From Mycolicibacterium peregrinum (lineage in GTDB: Bacteria > Actinomycetota > Actinomycetes > Mycobacteriales > Mycobacteriaceae): a stretch of 64,000 bases of DNA. A program made the position numbers and the translations under genes. A model generated the notes under the pieces. It did not search any database. It was not told the DNA's origin and saw nothing but the letters and a program-made list of their open reading frames with translations. The stretch is taken from NCBI RefSeq assembly GCF_001665625.1, contig NZ_LZSY01000088.1:1-64000 (forward strand). The letters are read 5' to 3'. The first letter of the stretch is position 1; each line of letters starts with the position of its first letter. Shown here piece after piece: positions 45,380 to 54,318 of the stretch.

Positions 45380-45517
45380 TTAGATTAATTCCAACTGATT
45401 AGCCCACACCCGTCGCAGTAACCCCACCCGCCACGCTATTCTCCCTTTGTATGCGCGGGTCGGTGCCAGCGGTGGGGAAGCCGCTGGAACTGCCTGTGCC
45501 TGATTGATTGGGTTGCG

Positions 45518-45745
45518 ATGACGTCTATGAACGGGCCATCGGCGCGGGATGCTGGCGACGGTCAGCCTCGGGCTCAATTTCTGACAGTCGCCGAAGTGGC
45601 GAGCTTGATGAGGGTCTCGAAGATGACGGTGTACCGGTTGGTGCACAACGGTGAACTGCCTGCGGTTCGAGTGGGCCGATCGTTCCGGGTCCACGCCAAG
45701 GCAGTCCACGATCTGCTGGAGTCTTCGTACTTCGACGCCGGATAG
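45518..45745 (+). CDS. Excisionase/MerR-like DNA-binding protein (Rv0500A orthologue)
   Basis: A 75-residue protein with a winged helix-turn-helix: FLTVAEVASLMRVSKMTVYRLVHNGELPAVRVGRSFRV, the pattern of the excisionase family DNA-binding domain (HTH_17). In mycobacteria and other actinobacteria this is a chromosomal regulator next to proC rather than a phage gene; no integrase is nearby. ATG 45518. It is 118 bp ahead of bS22. Confidence 0.88.
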   Translation: MTSMNGPSARDAGDGQPRAQFLTVAEVASLMRVSKMTVYRLVHNGELPAVRVGRSFRVHAKAVHDLLESSYFDAG

Positions 45746-45863
45746 GCACACACCGCAGCGGTCTGGGCGCAGTGAGCAGGCTGGCGTTTTCCGTTTCGGT
45801 GGTAGGCCCGGGTAAAGTGACCGGGTCAACCATCCAGCGTGAGTAGCGGAGACACCAGACTTT

Positions 45864-45965
45864 ATGGGCTCAGTCATCAAGAAGCGGCGTAAGCGTATGT
45901 CGAAGAAGAAGCACCGCAAGCTGCTTCGCCGTACCCGGGTGCAGCGTAGAAAACTCGGCAAGTAG
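45864..45965 (+). CDS. bS22: Ribosomal protein bS22 (Rv0500B orthologue)
   Basis: A 33-residue, extremely basic protein opening [16 protein letters not shown] and ending RRKLGK. This is the small mycobacterial/actinobacterial 30S protein bS22 (AURKAIP1/COX24-like) seen in mycobacterial ribosome structures near the decoding region. ATG 45864 to TAG 45965. The 98-bp gap before it contains GGGTAAAGT and probably its promoter. Confidence 0.93.
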
Positions 45966-45982
45966 CTTTCCGCTGCGGCCGC

Positions 45983-45994
45983 TAGGCTGAGCCG
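45983..45994 (+). promoter_or_regulatory. Leaderless promoter (TAGGCT) of the galE2-like gene
   Basis: TAGGCT at 45983-45988, exactly 6 nt, then ATG 45995, directly after the bS22 stop. Confidence 0.55.
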
Positions 45995-47131
45995 ATGGAT
46001 TCTGATGGTCGTTCGGGGGGACGCCCGACGGGAGTCCCCGGGTCTTCTGATGCGGATTCGTCCGGCGGAGCAAAGTCCGCCGGTACGGCTCCCTCTCCGA
46101 AAGTCGTTCTGGTCACGGGTGCGTGCCGGTTCCTCGGTGGTTATCTGACCGCCAGGCTGGCGCAGAACCCGGCGATCGAGCATGTCATCGCCGTTGACGC
46201 GGTGGTGCCGAGCAAGGACATGATGCGGCGGATGGGGCGGGCCGAGTTCGTCCGCGCCGACATCCGCAACCCGTTCATCGCCAAGGTGATCCGTAACGGG
46301 AACGTGGACACCGTCGTGCATGCCGCGGCGGCGTCCTACGCTCCGCGCTCCGGGGGTCGCGCCACGTTGAAGGAACTCAACGTGATGGGCGCGATCCAGC
46401 TGTTCGCCGCCTGTCAGAAGGCACCGTCGGTTCGTCGGGTCGTGCTCAAGTCCACCTCCGAGGTGTATGGCGCGAGCTCGCGCGATCCGGTGATGTTCAG
46501 CGAGGAGAGCAGTGCTCGTCGTCCGCCGGGTGACGGGTTCGCCCGCGACAGCATCGACATCGAGGGCTATGCGCGCGGTCTCGCCCGGCGCCGTCCGGAC
46601 ATCGATCTGACGATCCTGCGGCTGGCCAACATGATCGGTCCGGCGATGGACACCGCACTCTCGCGGTATCTGGCCGGGCCGGTGGTCCCGTCGGTCGTCG
46701 GGCACGACGCACGGCTGCAACTACTGCACGAACAGGACGCCCTCGGCGCACTGGAACGTGCATCGATGGCCGGCAGAGGTGGCACGTTCAACATCGGCGC
46801 CTCGGGCATCATCATGATGAGCCAGGCGATCCGGCGTTCGGGACGGGTTCGGCTCCCGGTGCCGCGCGGGGCGTTGTCGGCGATCAATTCGCTCAGTCGC
46901 GCAACGCGTTACACCGAACTCGACCGCGATCAGATGAACTATCTGAGCTACGGCAGGGTCATGGACACTACGCGAATGCACAGGGATCTGGGCTACAGTC
47001 CCAAGTGGACGACCGCCGAGGCATTCGACGACTACGTCCGTGGTCGTGGATTGACACCGATACTCGATCCGCGATGGGTACGCTCAATGGAGAGTCGCGC
47101 CGTGGGGGTGGCGCAGCGTTTGGGATATTAG
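45995..47131 (+). CDS. galE2: NAD-dependent epimerase/dehydratase-like protein (Rv0501 orthologue)
   Basis: A 378-residue extended-SDR protein. About 35 polar, Ser/Gly-rich residues precede the Rossmann fold. The cofactor loop is VTGACRFLGGYLTARL, a variant of GxxGxxG. The usual catalytic YxxxK is not intact: at that place the sequence is YARGLARR, with no Lys. The Ser before it (STSEVYG) is present. It may bind NAD(P) without epimerase activity; galE2 is a positional name. Its end lies 35 bp before the acyltransferase gene. Confidence 0.85.
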   Translation: MDSDGRSGGRPTGVPGSSDADSSGGAKSAGTAPSPKVVLVTGACRFLGGYLTARLAQNPAIEHVIAVDAVVPSKDMMRRMGRAEFVRADIRNPFIAKVIRNGNVDTVVHAAAASYAPRSGGRATLKELNVMGAIQLFAACQKAPSVRRVVLKSTSEVYGASSRDPVMFSEESSARRPPGDGFARDSIDIEGYARGLARRRPDIDLTILRLANMIGPAMDTALSRYLAGPVVPSVVGHDARLQLLHEQDALGALERASMAGRGGTFNIGASGIIMMSQAIRRSGRVRLPVPRGALSAINSLSRATRYTELDRDQMNYLSYGRVMDTTRMHRDLGYSPKWTTAEAFDDYVRGRGLTPILDPRWVRSMESRAVGVAQRLGY

Positions 47132-47166
47132 TACTGGCTCTATCCGGGGTGGGAGAAGGTATCGAC

Positions 47167-48234
47167 GTGGCGGCCGAATCCAAAGCGAAAGTCATTCCGC
47201 TACATGGGAACTCGAACCGATCGGCTGCTGCACGCCGGGCGGCGGCACGGTCCGAAAGCGCCCGTCGACATCCATCCGTCCTCGCTGATCCGGGAAGCCG
47301 CGCCTCGGCCGAGCAGATCGCCGCGGTGGTGCGTGAGATCGATCAGCGGCGCAGCAGTGCCTCGGGTCAGTCCACCGCCGACGAAGGCCCCAGCGAACTC
47401 GTCAAGGGCATAGCGGCGGTCGCGGAGTTCGTCCGCACCCGGATGACCGGTGAGTACACGGTGGACGAGTTCGGGTTCGACCCGCACATCACCAATGCAA
47501 TCTTTTTGCCTTTGCTGAGAACGTTTTTCCGGTCCTGGTTCCGGGTCGAGGTTTCCGGTATCGAGAACCTGCCCGAGAGTGGCGCCGCACTCGTGGTGGC
47601 CAACCATGCCGGGGTGCTGCCCTTCGACGGGCTGATGACCCAGGTCGCGGTGCACGACCACCACCCGCTCAACCGCGATCTGCGTCTGCTCGCGGCGGAT
47701 CTGGTGTTCGATCTGCCGATGGTCGGTGCGGCCGCACGCAAGGCCGGGCACACCATGGCCTGCACCGCCGACGCGCACCGGCTGCTGGCCAACGGCGAGC
47801 TCACCGCCGTGTTCCCCGAAGGCTTCAAGGGGCTGGGCAAGAACTTCAAGGATCGCTACAAGCTGCAGCGGTTCGGCCGCGGCGGCTTCGTTTCCGCAGC
47901 TCTGCGGGCCCAAGCGCCGATCGTGCCGTGCTCGATCGTGGGCTCGGAGGAGATCTACCCGATGATGGCCGACGTCAAGCTGCTGGCTCGGTTGCTCGGT
48001 CTGCCGTACTTCCCGGTGACCCCGCTGTTCCCGTTGGCCGGCCCGCTCGGCCTGGTGCCGTTGCCGTCGAAGTGGCACATCCAGTTCGGTGAGCCGATCG
48101 AGACGACCGACTACGACGAGAGCGCCGCCGACGATCCGATGGTCACCTTCGAGCTGACCGATCAGGTCCGCGAGACCATCCAGCACACGCTGTACCAACT
48201 GCTGGCCGGTCGTCGAAACATGTTCTTCGGCTGA
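47167..48234 (+). CDS. 1-acylglycerol-3-phosphate acyltransferase-like protein (Rv0502 orthologue)
   Basis: A 355-residue protein. The first 95 residues are polar and Arg/Ser/Ala-rich. The PlsC-like domain (about 125-340) has the active-site His in VVANHAGVLPFDG, with Asp seven positions after the His rather than five, and the phosphate-binding FPEGFKG. It is expected to move acyl groups to a glycerolipid or glycolipid at the membrane; the acceptor is unknown. GTG 47167 is chosen as the start after the upstream stop. A strong terminator follows. Confidence 0.85.
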   Translation: MAAESKAKVIPLHGNSNRSAAARRAAARSESARRHPSVLADPGSRASAEQIAAVVREIDQRRSSASGQSTADEGPSELVKGIAAVAEFVRTRMTGEYTVDEFGFDPHITNAIFLPLLRTFFRSWFRVEVSGIENLPESGAALVVANHAGVLPFDGLMTQVAVHDHHPLNRDLRLLAADLVFDLPMVGAAARKAGHTMACTADAHRLLANGELTAVFPEGFKGLGKNFKDRYKLQRFGRGGFVSAALRAQAPIVPCSIVGSEEIYPMMADVKLLARLLGLPYFPVTPLFPLAGPLGLVPLPSKWHIQFGEPIETTDYDESAADDPMVTFELTDQVRETIQHTLYQLLAGRRNMFFG

Positions 48235-48269
48235 CCTTTTCGCCTCACCTCTTCACCGCGACCGGTAAC

Positions 48270-48306
48270 AAAACTGCCCACTTCCTTGCGGAAGTGGGCA
48301 GTTTTT
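48270..48306. terminator. Classical intrinsic terminator, bidirectional
   Basis: A perfect 16-bp stem (48270-48285 with 48290-48305) around a TTGC loop, ending in TTTTT at 48302-48306 and starting with AAAA on the other side. It lies between the convergent acyltransferase and dehydratase genes. It is the clearest U-tract terminator of the window. Confidence 0.92.
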
Positions 48307-48327
48307 GTCTGCTCGCGCAAACGAAAA

Positions 48328-48861
48328 TCAGGCGCCGGACTTTTGCCCAGCAACCATCTTGGCGATCGCGGCGTCGCGCGCGGCGGCGATCTGCGAACTG
48401 ATCTCGTCGGCCTCGTCGATGGCCGCCTCACCGAGCATGGTGACGATGCTCGTGGCAACCGGATTGCCGTCGTCGTCGGTGACCTCGGCCCGGACCTCGG
48501 CGATCACCGTGCCGTGCGACTCGATGACCGAGTCCAGGTACGAGTCGAACCACAGCTTGTCGCCGACCATGATCGGCCGGTGGAAGATCAGCTTCTGGTC
48601 GCGGTGCAGCACGCGCTCCAGATTGATCGGGATGTCGAACTTGTCGAACAGCTCGAGCTGGACCCGTCGACCGGCCACCGCGAGGAACGTCACCGACGCC
48701 ACCACGGAGTCGTGGCCGAATTCCTTGGCCGCCTCGGCGTCGTAGAGCGCGGGATGGTCGTCCTTGACCGCGCGGGCGAACTCACGGACCTTCTCCCGGC
48801 CGACCTCGAAGTAGTCGGGGTACCGGTAGTGCGTCCCGATGATGTTTGCGGCGATGCTCAT
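48328..48861 (-). CDS. FAS1-like (MaoC N-terminal type) dehydratase (Rv0504c orthologue)
   Basis: A 177-residue hot-dog protein related to the HadA/HadC subunits of the mycolic-acid dehydratase ([46 protein letters not shown]). HadA-type subunits lack the catalytic hydratase motif and pair with a HadB; none is adjacent here. ATG 48861 (MSIAANIIG) is used. In M. tuberculosis cmaA2 sits between this gene and Rv0502; it is missing here. Confidence 0.85.
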   Translation of the reverse strand: MSIAANIIGTHYRYPDYFEVGREKVREFARAVKDDHPALYDAEAAKEFGHDSVVASVTFLAVAGRRVQLELFDKFDIPINLERVLHRDQKLIFHRPIMVGDKLWFDSYLDSVIESHGTVIAEVRAEVTDDDGNPVATSIVTMLGEAAIDEADEISSQIAAARDAAIAKMVAGQKSGA

Positions 48862-48969
48862 ATTCCCTGCGCTGTTCGGTCTGCGGTGCGCGGTGCGCAC
48901 GAAACGGGCATGCTGTGGGGCCCGCATGGTGCGACCCGACGCGGAATCTTACCAACGCGGCCCGGCGGC

Positions 48970-49863
48970 TCAGCGAATGTCGTGGCGGCGGGAGGCGGCG
49001 GCGGCCAGCGCACCGCCCAGTGCGCCGAGTGCCAATGCCGACGGCACCCCGATGCGGGCCGCCTTCCGTGCGGTGCGGAAGTCGCGGATCTCCCAGCCGC
49101 GTTCCCTGGCCACATCGCGCAGCGCGGCGTCGGGGTTGATGGCCACCGCGGTACCGACCAGCGACAGCATCGGCACGTCGTTGAAGCTGTCCGAGTAGGC
49201 GGTACACCGGCGCAGGTTGAGCCCTTCCCGGATGGCCAGGGACCGCACCGCGTGAGCCTTGCCGGTGCCGTGCAGGATGTCGCCGACCAGCCGGCCGGTG
49301 AACACCCCGTCGACCGATTCGGCGACCGTCCCCAGCGCGCCCGTCAACCCCAGACGCTTGGCGATCGTGGCGGCCAACTCGTAGGGCGTTGCGGTGACGA
49401 GCCACACCTGCTGCCCGGCGTCCAGGTGCATCTGGGCCAGCGCCCGGGTTCCCGGCCAGATCTTGTCGGCGATGATCTCGTCGTAGATCTCCTCGCCCAG
49501 CTCGACGAGCTCGGCGGTGGAGCGGCCCTCGATGAATGCCAGGGCCTTCTGCTTGCCCTCGGCGACGTCGTCGCTGTTCTCCTTGCCGGTGAATTGGAAC
49601 TTGGCCTGGGCGTAGACGATGCCGAGGATGTCGCGGTAGGTGAAGTACTTGCGGGCGGCCAGGCCACGGGCGAAGTGCACCAGCGACGATCCGTGCACCA
49701 GGGTGTTGTCGACGTCGAAGAACGCCGCGGCCGTCAGATCGGGCGGCGGCGCCGGCGTCCCGGTGGGGTCGGTGTCGGACTCGAGTTCGGTTACTGCGAG
49801 TTCGGCGCTGGCCTCGGCGGCAAGCTCCTGTTCGAGCGCATCGGCACTACCGGATTCGGGCAC
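48970..49863 (-). CDS. serB1: HAD-IB phosphatase (SerB1, Rv0505c orthologue)
   Basis: A 297-residue HAD hydrolase: FFDVDNTLV holds the nucleophilic Asp, WLVTATP the motif II Thr, and [10 protein letters not shown] motif IV. The N-terminal 45 residues are acidic and a short hydrophobic segment lies near the C-terminus ([17 protein letters not shown]), possibly a membrane anchor. Named as phosphoserine phosphatase, but members of this subgroup can act on other phosphoesters. ATG 49863. Confidence 0.88.
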   Translation of the reverse strand: MPESGSADALEQELAAEASAELAVTELESDTDPTGTPAPPPDLTAAAFFDVDNTLVHGSSLVHFARGLAARKYFTYRDILGIVYAQAKFQFTGKENSDDVAEGKQKALAFIEGRSTAELVELGEEIYDEIIADKIWPGTRALAQMHLDAGQQVWLVTATPYELAATIAKRLGLTGALGTVAESVDGVFTGRLVGDILHGTGKAHAVRSLAIREGLNLRRCTAYSDSFNDVPMLSLVGTAVAINPDAALRDVARERGWEIRDFRTARKAARIGVPSALALGALGGALAAAASRRHDIR

Positions 49864-49901
49864 GTTTTCACCCTAAGTCACCGGGCCGGGATACTGGCGC
49901 T

Positions 49902-50186
49902 GTGGAGGGTGAGCAGGCGGGTACCGGCGGTCGGGCCACTGTGACGTTGCTGACCCGGGCGGGCTGCAGCATGTGTGCGCGGGCGGCGCAGGAGCTGGCC
50001 GCATTGCATGAAGAACTGGACTTCGAGCTGGTGACCACGGACGTGGACGTTGCCGCCGATGCGGGCGACACCACGCTGCGGGCCCGCTACGGCGATCTGT
50101 TGCCGGTGATTTTGCTGAACGGGGCCCAGCACAGCTATTGGGAAGTCGACGAGCAGGCGCTTAGGGCTGACCTTCCCACCAGATGA
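49902..50186 (+). CDS. Glutaredoxin-like protein (Rv0508 orthologue)
   Basis: A 94-residue thioredoxin-fold protein of the DUF836/glutaredoxin-like type with the redox motif CSMC at 22-25 and the cis-Pro in DLLPVILL. GTG 49902 follows GATACT by 6 nt, perhaps leaderless. In M. tuberculosis mmpS2-mmpL2 precede this gene; here they are absent and serB1 is divergent, 38 bp away. It may serve the redox state of the hem genes that follow. Confidence 0.82.
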   Translation: MEGEQAGTGGRATVTLLTRAGCSMCARAAQELAALHEELDFELVTTDVDVAADAGDTTLRARYGDLLPVILLNGAQHSYWEVDEQALRADLPTR

Positions 50187-50212
50187 AATTTGGTGGGCGG
50201 GCCGGAAACGAT

Positions 50213-50224
50213 TACCTTGGTGAC
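50213..50224 (+). promoter_or_regulatory. Leaderless promoter ahead of hemA (TACCTT)
   Basis: TACCTT at 50213-50218 lies exactly 6 nt before GTG 50225, the start of a five-codon ORF, and 20 nt before hemA GTG 50239. Confidence 0.45.
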
Positions 50225-50242
50225 GTGGTGATGAAGCCGTGA
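50225..50242 (+). CDS. Possible leaderless micro-ORF coupled to hemA
   Basis: GTG-GTG-ATG-AAG-CCG-TGA encodes MVMKP. It begins where the TACCTT promoter should start the mRNA, and its TGA (50240-50242) overlaps the hemA GTG (50239-50241). No other ribosome site for hemA is obvious, so hemA may be translated by re-initiation after this ORF. It is short enough to be chance. Confidence 0.35.
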   Translation: MVMKP

Positions 50243-51594
50243 GTGTGCTGCTATTCGGGGTTTCGCACCGCAGCGCGCCGGTGTCTGTTCTCGAGCAGTT
50301 GAGCACTGACGAATCCGATCAGGCCAAGATCATCGACGAGGTCCTCCGATCCTCGTTGGTCACCGAGGCCATGGTTCTGTCCACCTGCAACCGCGTCGAG
50401 GTATACGCCGTGGTCGAGGCCTTCCACGGCGGCCTGTCGATCATCGGGCAGGTGCTCTCCGATCACTCCGGCATGTCGCTGAACGATCTCACCAAATACG
50501 CCTACGTCCGGTACGCCGAGGCCGCCGTCGAGCACCTGTTCGCGGTGACCAGCGGCCTGGACTCGGCCGTCATCGGTGAAGCCCAGGTGCTGGGCCAGGT
50601 GCGTCGCGCCTACGCGACGGCCGAGGAACACCAGACCGTCGGGCGCACCCTGCACGAGCTGGCCCAGCGGGCCCTCAACGTCGGCAAGCGGGTGCACTCC
50701 GAGACCGGGATCGACGCCGCGGGAGCCTCGGTGGTCTCGGTGGCTCTCGGGATGGCCGAAACCAAGCTCAATGGCGGTCTCGCCGGCCGCAGCGCAGCGG
50801 TGATCGGCGCGGGCTCGATGGGCGCCCTGGCCGGTGCGCACCTGGTGCGGGCCGGGATCGAACGGGTCAATGTGGTGAACCGCTCGCTTCCGCGGGCCCA
50901 GCGCCTCGCGGCGAATCTCACCGAGCAGGGCGTGCAGGCACAGGCATTCTGCCTGGACCAGCTCCCGGAAGCGCTGGCCGATTCCGATGTCGTGGTCAGC
51001 AGCACCGGGGCGGTACGCCCGGTGGTCTCCCTGGCCGACGTGCACCACGCTCTGGCGCAGCGCGACGCCGCCGCCGGCGATCGGCAGCTGGTCATCTGTG
51101 ACCTCGGCATGCCCCGCGACGTGGATCCGGCGGTGTCCGGGCTGCCCGGTGTCTGGGTTGTCGACATGGACCGGATTCAGCGGGAGCCGTCGGCGCGGGC
51201 CGCGGCCACCGACGCCGATGCGGCCCGCACGATCGTTGCCACCGAGGTTGCCAACTACCTGGCCGGCCAGCGGATGGCCGAGGTCACCCCGACGGTCACC
51301 GCGCTGCGGCAACGCGCCGCCGACGTGGTGGAGGCCGAGTTGTTGCGCCTGGACAACCGGCTGCCCGAACTGGAGGCAGCGCACCGCGACGAGGTGGCCA
51401 AGACGGTCCGCCGGGTCGTCGACAAGCTTTTGCACGCACCCACGGTGCGGGTGAAACAACTCGCCAGCGCGCCTGGCGGGGACAGCTACGCAGAGGCTCT
51501 GCGGGAGCTGTTCGAACTCGATCCGCAAGCCGTCGAAGCTGTGGCGGCCAGCGAATTGCCCTTTATGACAACAGATCTCGATAAGTCTGAGTAG
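50239..51594 (+). CDS. hemA: Glutamyl-tRNA reductase
   Basis: A 451-residue NADPH enzyme reducing glutamyl-tRNA to glutamate-1-semialdehyde, first step of the C5 haem pathway. Catalytic Cys50 lies in [11 protein letters not shown], the NADPH loop is [13 protein letters not shown], and the helical dimer domain is at 320-445. Orthologue of Rv0509. Start GTG 50239 lacks a good ribosome site and overlaps a putative micro-ORF. Nothing recognisable as a haem-degron is seen at the N-terminus. Confidence 0.95.
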   Translation: MSVLLFGVSHRSAPVSVLEQLSTDESDQAKIIDEVLRSSLVTEAMVLSTCNRVEVYAVVEAFHGGLSIIGQVLSDHSGMSLNDLTKYAYVRYAEAAVEHLFAVTSGLDSAVIGEAQVLGQVRRAYATAEEHQTVGRTLHELAQRALNVGKRVHSETGIDAAGASVVSVALGMAETKLNGGLAGRSAAVIGAGSMGALAGAHLVRAGIERVNVVNRSLPRAQRLAANLTEQGVQAQAFCLDQLPEALADSDVVVSSTGAVRPVVSLADVHHALAQRDAAAGDRQLVICDLGMPRDVDPAVSGLPGVWVVDMDRIQREPSARAAATDADAARTIVATEVANYLAGQRMAEVTPTVTALRQRAADVVEAELLRLDNRLPELEAAHRDEVAKTVRRVVDKLLHAPTVRVKQLASAPGGDSYAEALRELFELDPQAVEAVAASELPFMTTDLDKSE

Positions 51595-51618
51595 AGCTTG
51601 GTAGAAACGCGCGATACG

Positions 51619-52554
51619 GTGATCCGGATCGGCACCCGGGGTAGCCTGCTGGCGACCACGCAGGCCGGCACCATCAGGGACGCTTTACGAGCCGCAGGCC
51701 ACCCCTGCGAGTTGGTGATCATCTCGACCGAAGGCGACCGCAACCAGGGTCCCATCGCCGACATCGGCGTCGGGGTCTTCACCGCGGCACTGCGGGAGGC
51801 GATCGACGACGGCCGGGTGGACATGGCCGTTCACTCCTACAAAGATTTGCCCACCGCCCGTGACGATCGGTTCGTGATCGCCGCCGTCCCGCGCCGTGAG
51901 GACCCTCGTGACGCGCTGGTGGCGCGTGACGGATTGGTGCTCGGCGAGTTGCCGGCAGGGTCCGTGATCGGCACGTCGAGTGCGCGACGGGCCGCGCAGC
52001 TTAGAGCACTGGGTCTCGGTTTGGAAATCCGCCCCCTACGAGGCAACCTAGATACCAGGTTGAACAGGGTTACGAGCGGCGATCTCGACGCCATCGTGGT
52101 CGCCCGAGCGGGTCTGGCCCGTATCGGACGTCTCGATCAAGTCACCGAGTCGCTCGAGCCGGTGCAGATGTTGCCAGCGCCGGCTCAAGGTGCGCTCGCG
52201 GTGGAATGCCGCTCCGGCGACACCGAGCTGATTTCGGTGCTGTCGGAGTTGGATGACGCCGACACGCGCGCCGCGGTCACCGCCGAACGGACCCTGCTCG
52301 CCGAACTGGAGGCGGGCTGTTCCGCACCGGTGGGAGCGATCGCAGAAGTGGTCGAGTCCATCGATGAGGACGGCAATGTCTTCGAAGAGGTGTCGTTGCG
52401 CGGCTGCGTGGCGACGCTGGACGGATCCGACGTGATCCGTGCGTCCGGCATCGGAACTCCCGATCGGGCCGCTGACTTGGGTGTCTCGGTGGCCGCGGAG
52501 CTTTTCGAGTTGGGTGCACGCGAGCTGTTGGTAGAGCGCGGGAGTGAAGAATGA
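51619..52554 (+). CDS. hemC: Porphobilinogen deaminase
   Basis: A 311-residue enzyme linking four porphobilinogens to hydroxymethylbilane. Motifs are [22 protein letters not shown], the Arg-rich [20 protein letters not shown] and the cofactor Cys in [12 protein letters not shown] use GTG 51619 because family members begin (M)IRIGTRGS; the frame opens 7 codons earlier at TTG 51598, 3 bp after hemA, which is an alternative. The TGA overlaps the start of hemD (ATGA). Confidence 0.93.
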   Translation: MIRIGTRGSLLATTQAGTIRDALRAAGHPCELVIISTEGDRNQGPIADIGVGVFTAALREAIDDGRVDMAVHSYKDLPTARDDRFVIAAVPRREDPRDALVARDGLVLGELPAGSVIGTSSARRAAQLRALGLGLEIRPLRGNLDTRLNRVTSGDLDAIVVARAGLARIGRLDQVTESLEPVQMLPAPAQGALAVECRSGDTELISVLSELDDADTRAAVTAERTLLAELEAGCSAPVGAIAEVVESIDEDGNVFEEVSLRGCVATLDGSDVIRASGIGTPDRAADLGVSVAAELFELGARELLVERGSEE

Positions 52555-54230
52555 CCATGCGAGGTCGCAAGGCGAAGCCCGGCCGCATCACATTTGTGGG
52601 CTCGGGCCCGGGAGATCCGGGGCTGCTGACGGCACGGGCGCAAACTGTACTGGCGCACGCCGAGTTGGTGTTCACCGATCCCGACGTCCCCGAAGCCGTG
52701 CTGGCGCTGATCGGCACCGAGCTGCCGCCGGCATCCGGCCCGGCCCCGGCCGAGCCGGCCAAGGCCGCCGCCGCCGCCGGTGAGGATGCCGCCGGAACCC
52801 CCGACACGGCGCAAGCCGCCATCATCGCGGGTGGGCCCGAGGTCCGTCCCGCCCTCGGTGACCCTGCCGAGGTGGCCAAGACGCTGATCGCCGAGGCCCG
52901 CCACGGCTACGACGTGGTCCGCCTGGTCTCCGGTGACCCGCTGTCCGTGGACGCCGTCATCACCGAGATCGGTGCGCTGGCCAAGTCCCACATGAACTTC
53001 GAGATCGTCCCCGGTCTGCCCGCCACCAGCGCGGTGCCCACCTACGCTGGCCTGCCGCTGGGGTCGGCGCACACCGTGGCCGATGTCCGCGGTGACGTGG
53101 ACTGGGCGGCGCTGGCCGCCGCACCGGGACCGCTGATCCTGCACGCGACCGCGTCGCACCTGCCGGATGCCGCCCGCACCCTGATCGAGCAGGGCCTGGT
53201 CGACGGCACCCCGGCAGTGGTGACCGCGAGCGGCACCACCTGCCAGCAGCGTTCGGTGGAGACCACGCTCGGTGGCCTGCTCGACAAGGCCGTGCTGGAG
53301 AAGCCGGCCGGAAGCGAGCTGGCCGGGCCTCTGACCGGTCCGCTGGTCGTCACCATCGGCAAGACCGTGGCCAACCGCGCCAAGCTGAACTGGTGGGAGA
53401 GCCGCGCCCTGTACGGCTGGACCGTGCTGGTGCCGCGCACCAAGGACCAGGCCGGGGAGATGAGCGACCGGCTCGTGGGCCACGGCGCCCTGCCGATCGA
53501 GGTCCCGACCATCGCCGTCGAGCCGCCGCGCAGCCCCGCGCAGATGGAGCGTGCGGTCAAGGGCCTGGTCGACGGCCGGTTCCAGTGGGTGGTGTTCACC
53601 TCGACCAACGCCGTGCGTGCGGTCTGGGAGAAGTTCAACGAGTTCGGCCTGGACGCGCGGGCGTTCTCCGGCGTGAAGATCGCGTGTGTCGGACAGGCGA
53701 CCGCCGACAAGGTCCGGGCCTTCGGCATCAATCCTGAGCTGGTGCCGTCGGGCGAGCAGTCCTCGCTGGGCCTGCTCGACGAGTTCCCGCCGTTCGACGA
53801 GGTTTTCGACCCGGTGAACCGGGTGCTGCTGCCCCGCGCCGACATCGCCACCGAGACGCTGGCCGAGGGCCTGCGTGAGCGCGGTTGGGAGATCGAGGAC
53901 GTCACGGCCTACCGCACCGTGCGTGCGGCTCCGCCGCCGGCGCAGACCCGCGAGATGATCAAGACCGGCGGCTTCGACGCGGTCTGCTTCACCTCGAGCT
54001 CCACGGTGCGCAACCTTGTCGGTATCGCCGGCAAGCCGCACGCCCGGACCATCGTGGCCTGCATCGGACCCAAAACTGCTGAAACCGCAGCGGAATTCGG
54101 CCTGCGGGTGGATGTGCAGCCCGAGTCGGCCGCGGTGGGACCTCTGGTCGATGCGCTTGCCGAGCACGCCGCTCGACTGCGGGCCGAGGGGGCGCTGCCC
54201 CCGCCGCGCAAGAAGAGCCGTAGGCGCTAG
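52551..54230 (+). CDS. hemD: Uroporphyrinogen-III C-methyltransferase / uroporphyrinogen-III synthase fusion
   Basis: A 559-residue two-domain protein. Residues 10-270 are a CobA-like methyltransferase ([38 protein letters not shown]). Residues 280-545 are the uroporphyrinogen-III synthase domain ([40 protein letters not shown]). An Ala/Pro-rich insert of about 35 residues (near 60-100) interrupts the first domain. The fusion joins haem and sirohaem/cobalamin branch steps and is typical of actinobacteria (Rv0511). The tail KKSRRR is basic. ATG 52551 overlaps the hemC stop. Confidence 0.93.
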   Translation: MTMRGRKAKPGRITFVGSGPGDPGLLTARAQTVLAHAELVFTDPDVPEAVLALIGTELPPASGPAPAEPAKAAAAAGEDAAGTPDTAQAAIIAGGPEVRPALGDPAEVAKTLIAEARHGYDVVRLVSGDPLSVDAVITEIGALAKSHMNFEIVPGLPATSAVPTYAGLPLGSAHTVADVRGDVDWAALAAAPGPLILHATASHLPDAARTLIEQGLVDGTPAVVTASGTTCQQRSVETTLGGLLDKAVLEKPAGSELAGPLTGPLVVTIGKTVANRAKLNWWESRALYGWTVLVPRTKDQAGEMSDRLVGHGALPIEVPTIAVEPPRSPAQMERAVKGLVDGRFQWVVFTSTNAVRAVWEKFNEFGLDARAFSGVKIACVGQATADKVRAFGINPELVPSGEQSSLGLLDEFPPFDEVFDPVNRVLLPRADIATETLAEGLRERGWEIEDVTAYRTVRAAPPPAQTREMIKTGGFDAVCFTSSSTVRNLVGIAGKPHARTIVACIGPKTAETAAEFGLRVDVQPESAAVGPLVDALAEHAARLRAEGALPPPRKKSRRR

Positions 54231-54236
54231 TTTCGC

Positions 54237-54293
54237 CGAAACCGCATTCCGGCAGGGCCGTACTCGAACTTTTCCTGCTGGAATGCCGTTTCG
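54237..54293 (+). terminator. 20-bp imperfect hairpin between hemD and hemB
   Basis: Bases 54237-54256 and 54274-54293 pair with two mismatches. A competing short stem GTTTCG-C-CGAAAC overlaps its foot. It begins 7 bp after the hemD stop and ends 26 bp before hemB, so it could partly separate the two expression levels. Confidence 0.55.
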
Positions 54294-54318
54294 AGGATGG
54301 AGCGGAGGAGGGATAGCT

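Noticed and set aside
45518..45745. Excisionase-like gene as sign of a prophage or integrative element
   Set aside because: No integrase, att repeats or phage genes nearby, and the gene sits in conserved order between proC and bS22.
48286..49944. 552-codon plus-strand frame opposite serB1 and the dehydratase
   Set aside because: Runs through a strong terminator and two genes with intact motifs on the other strand; no features of its own.
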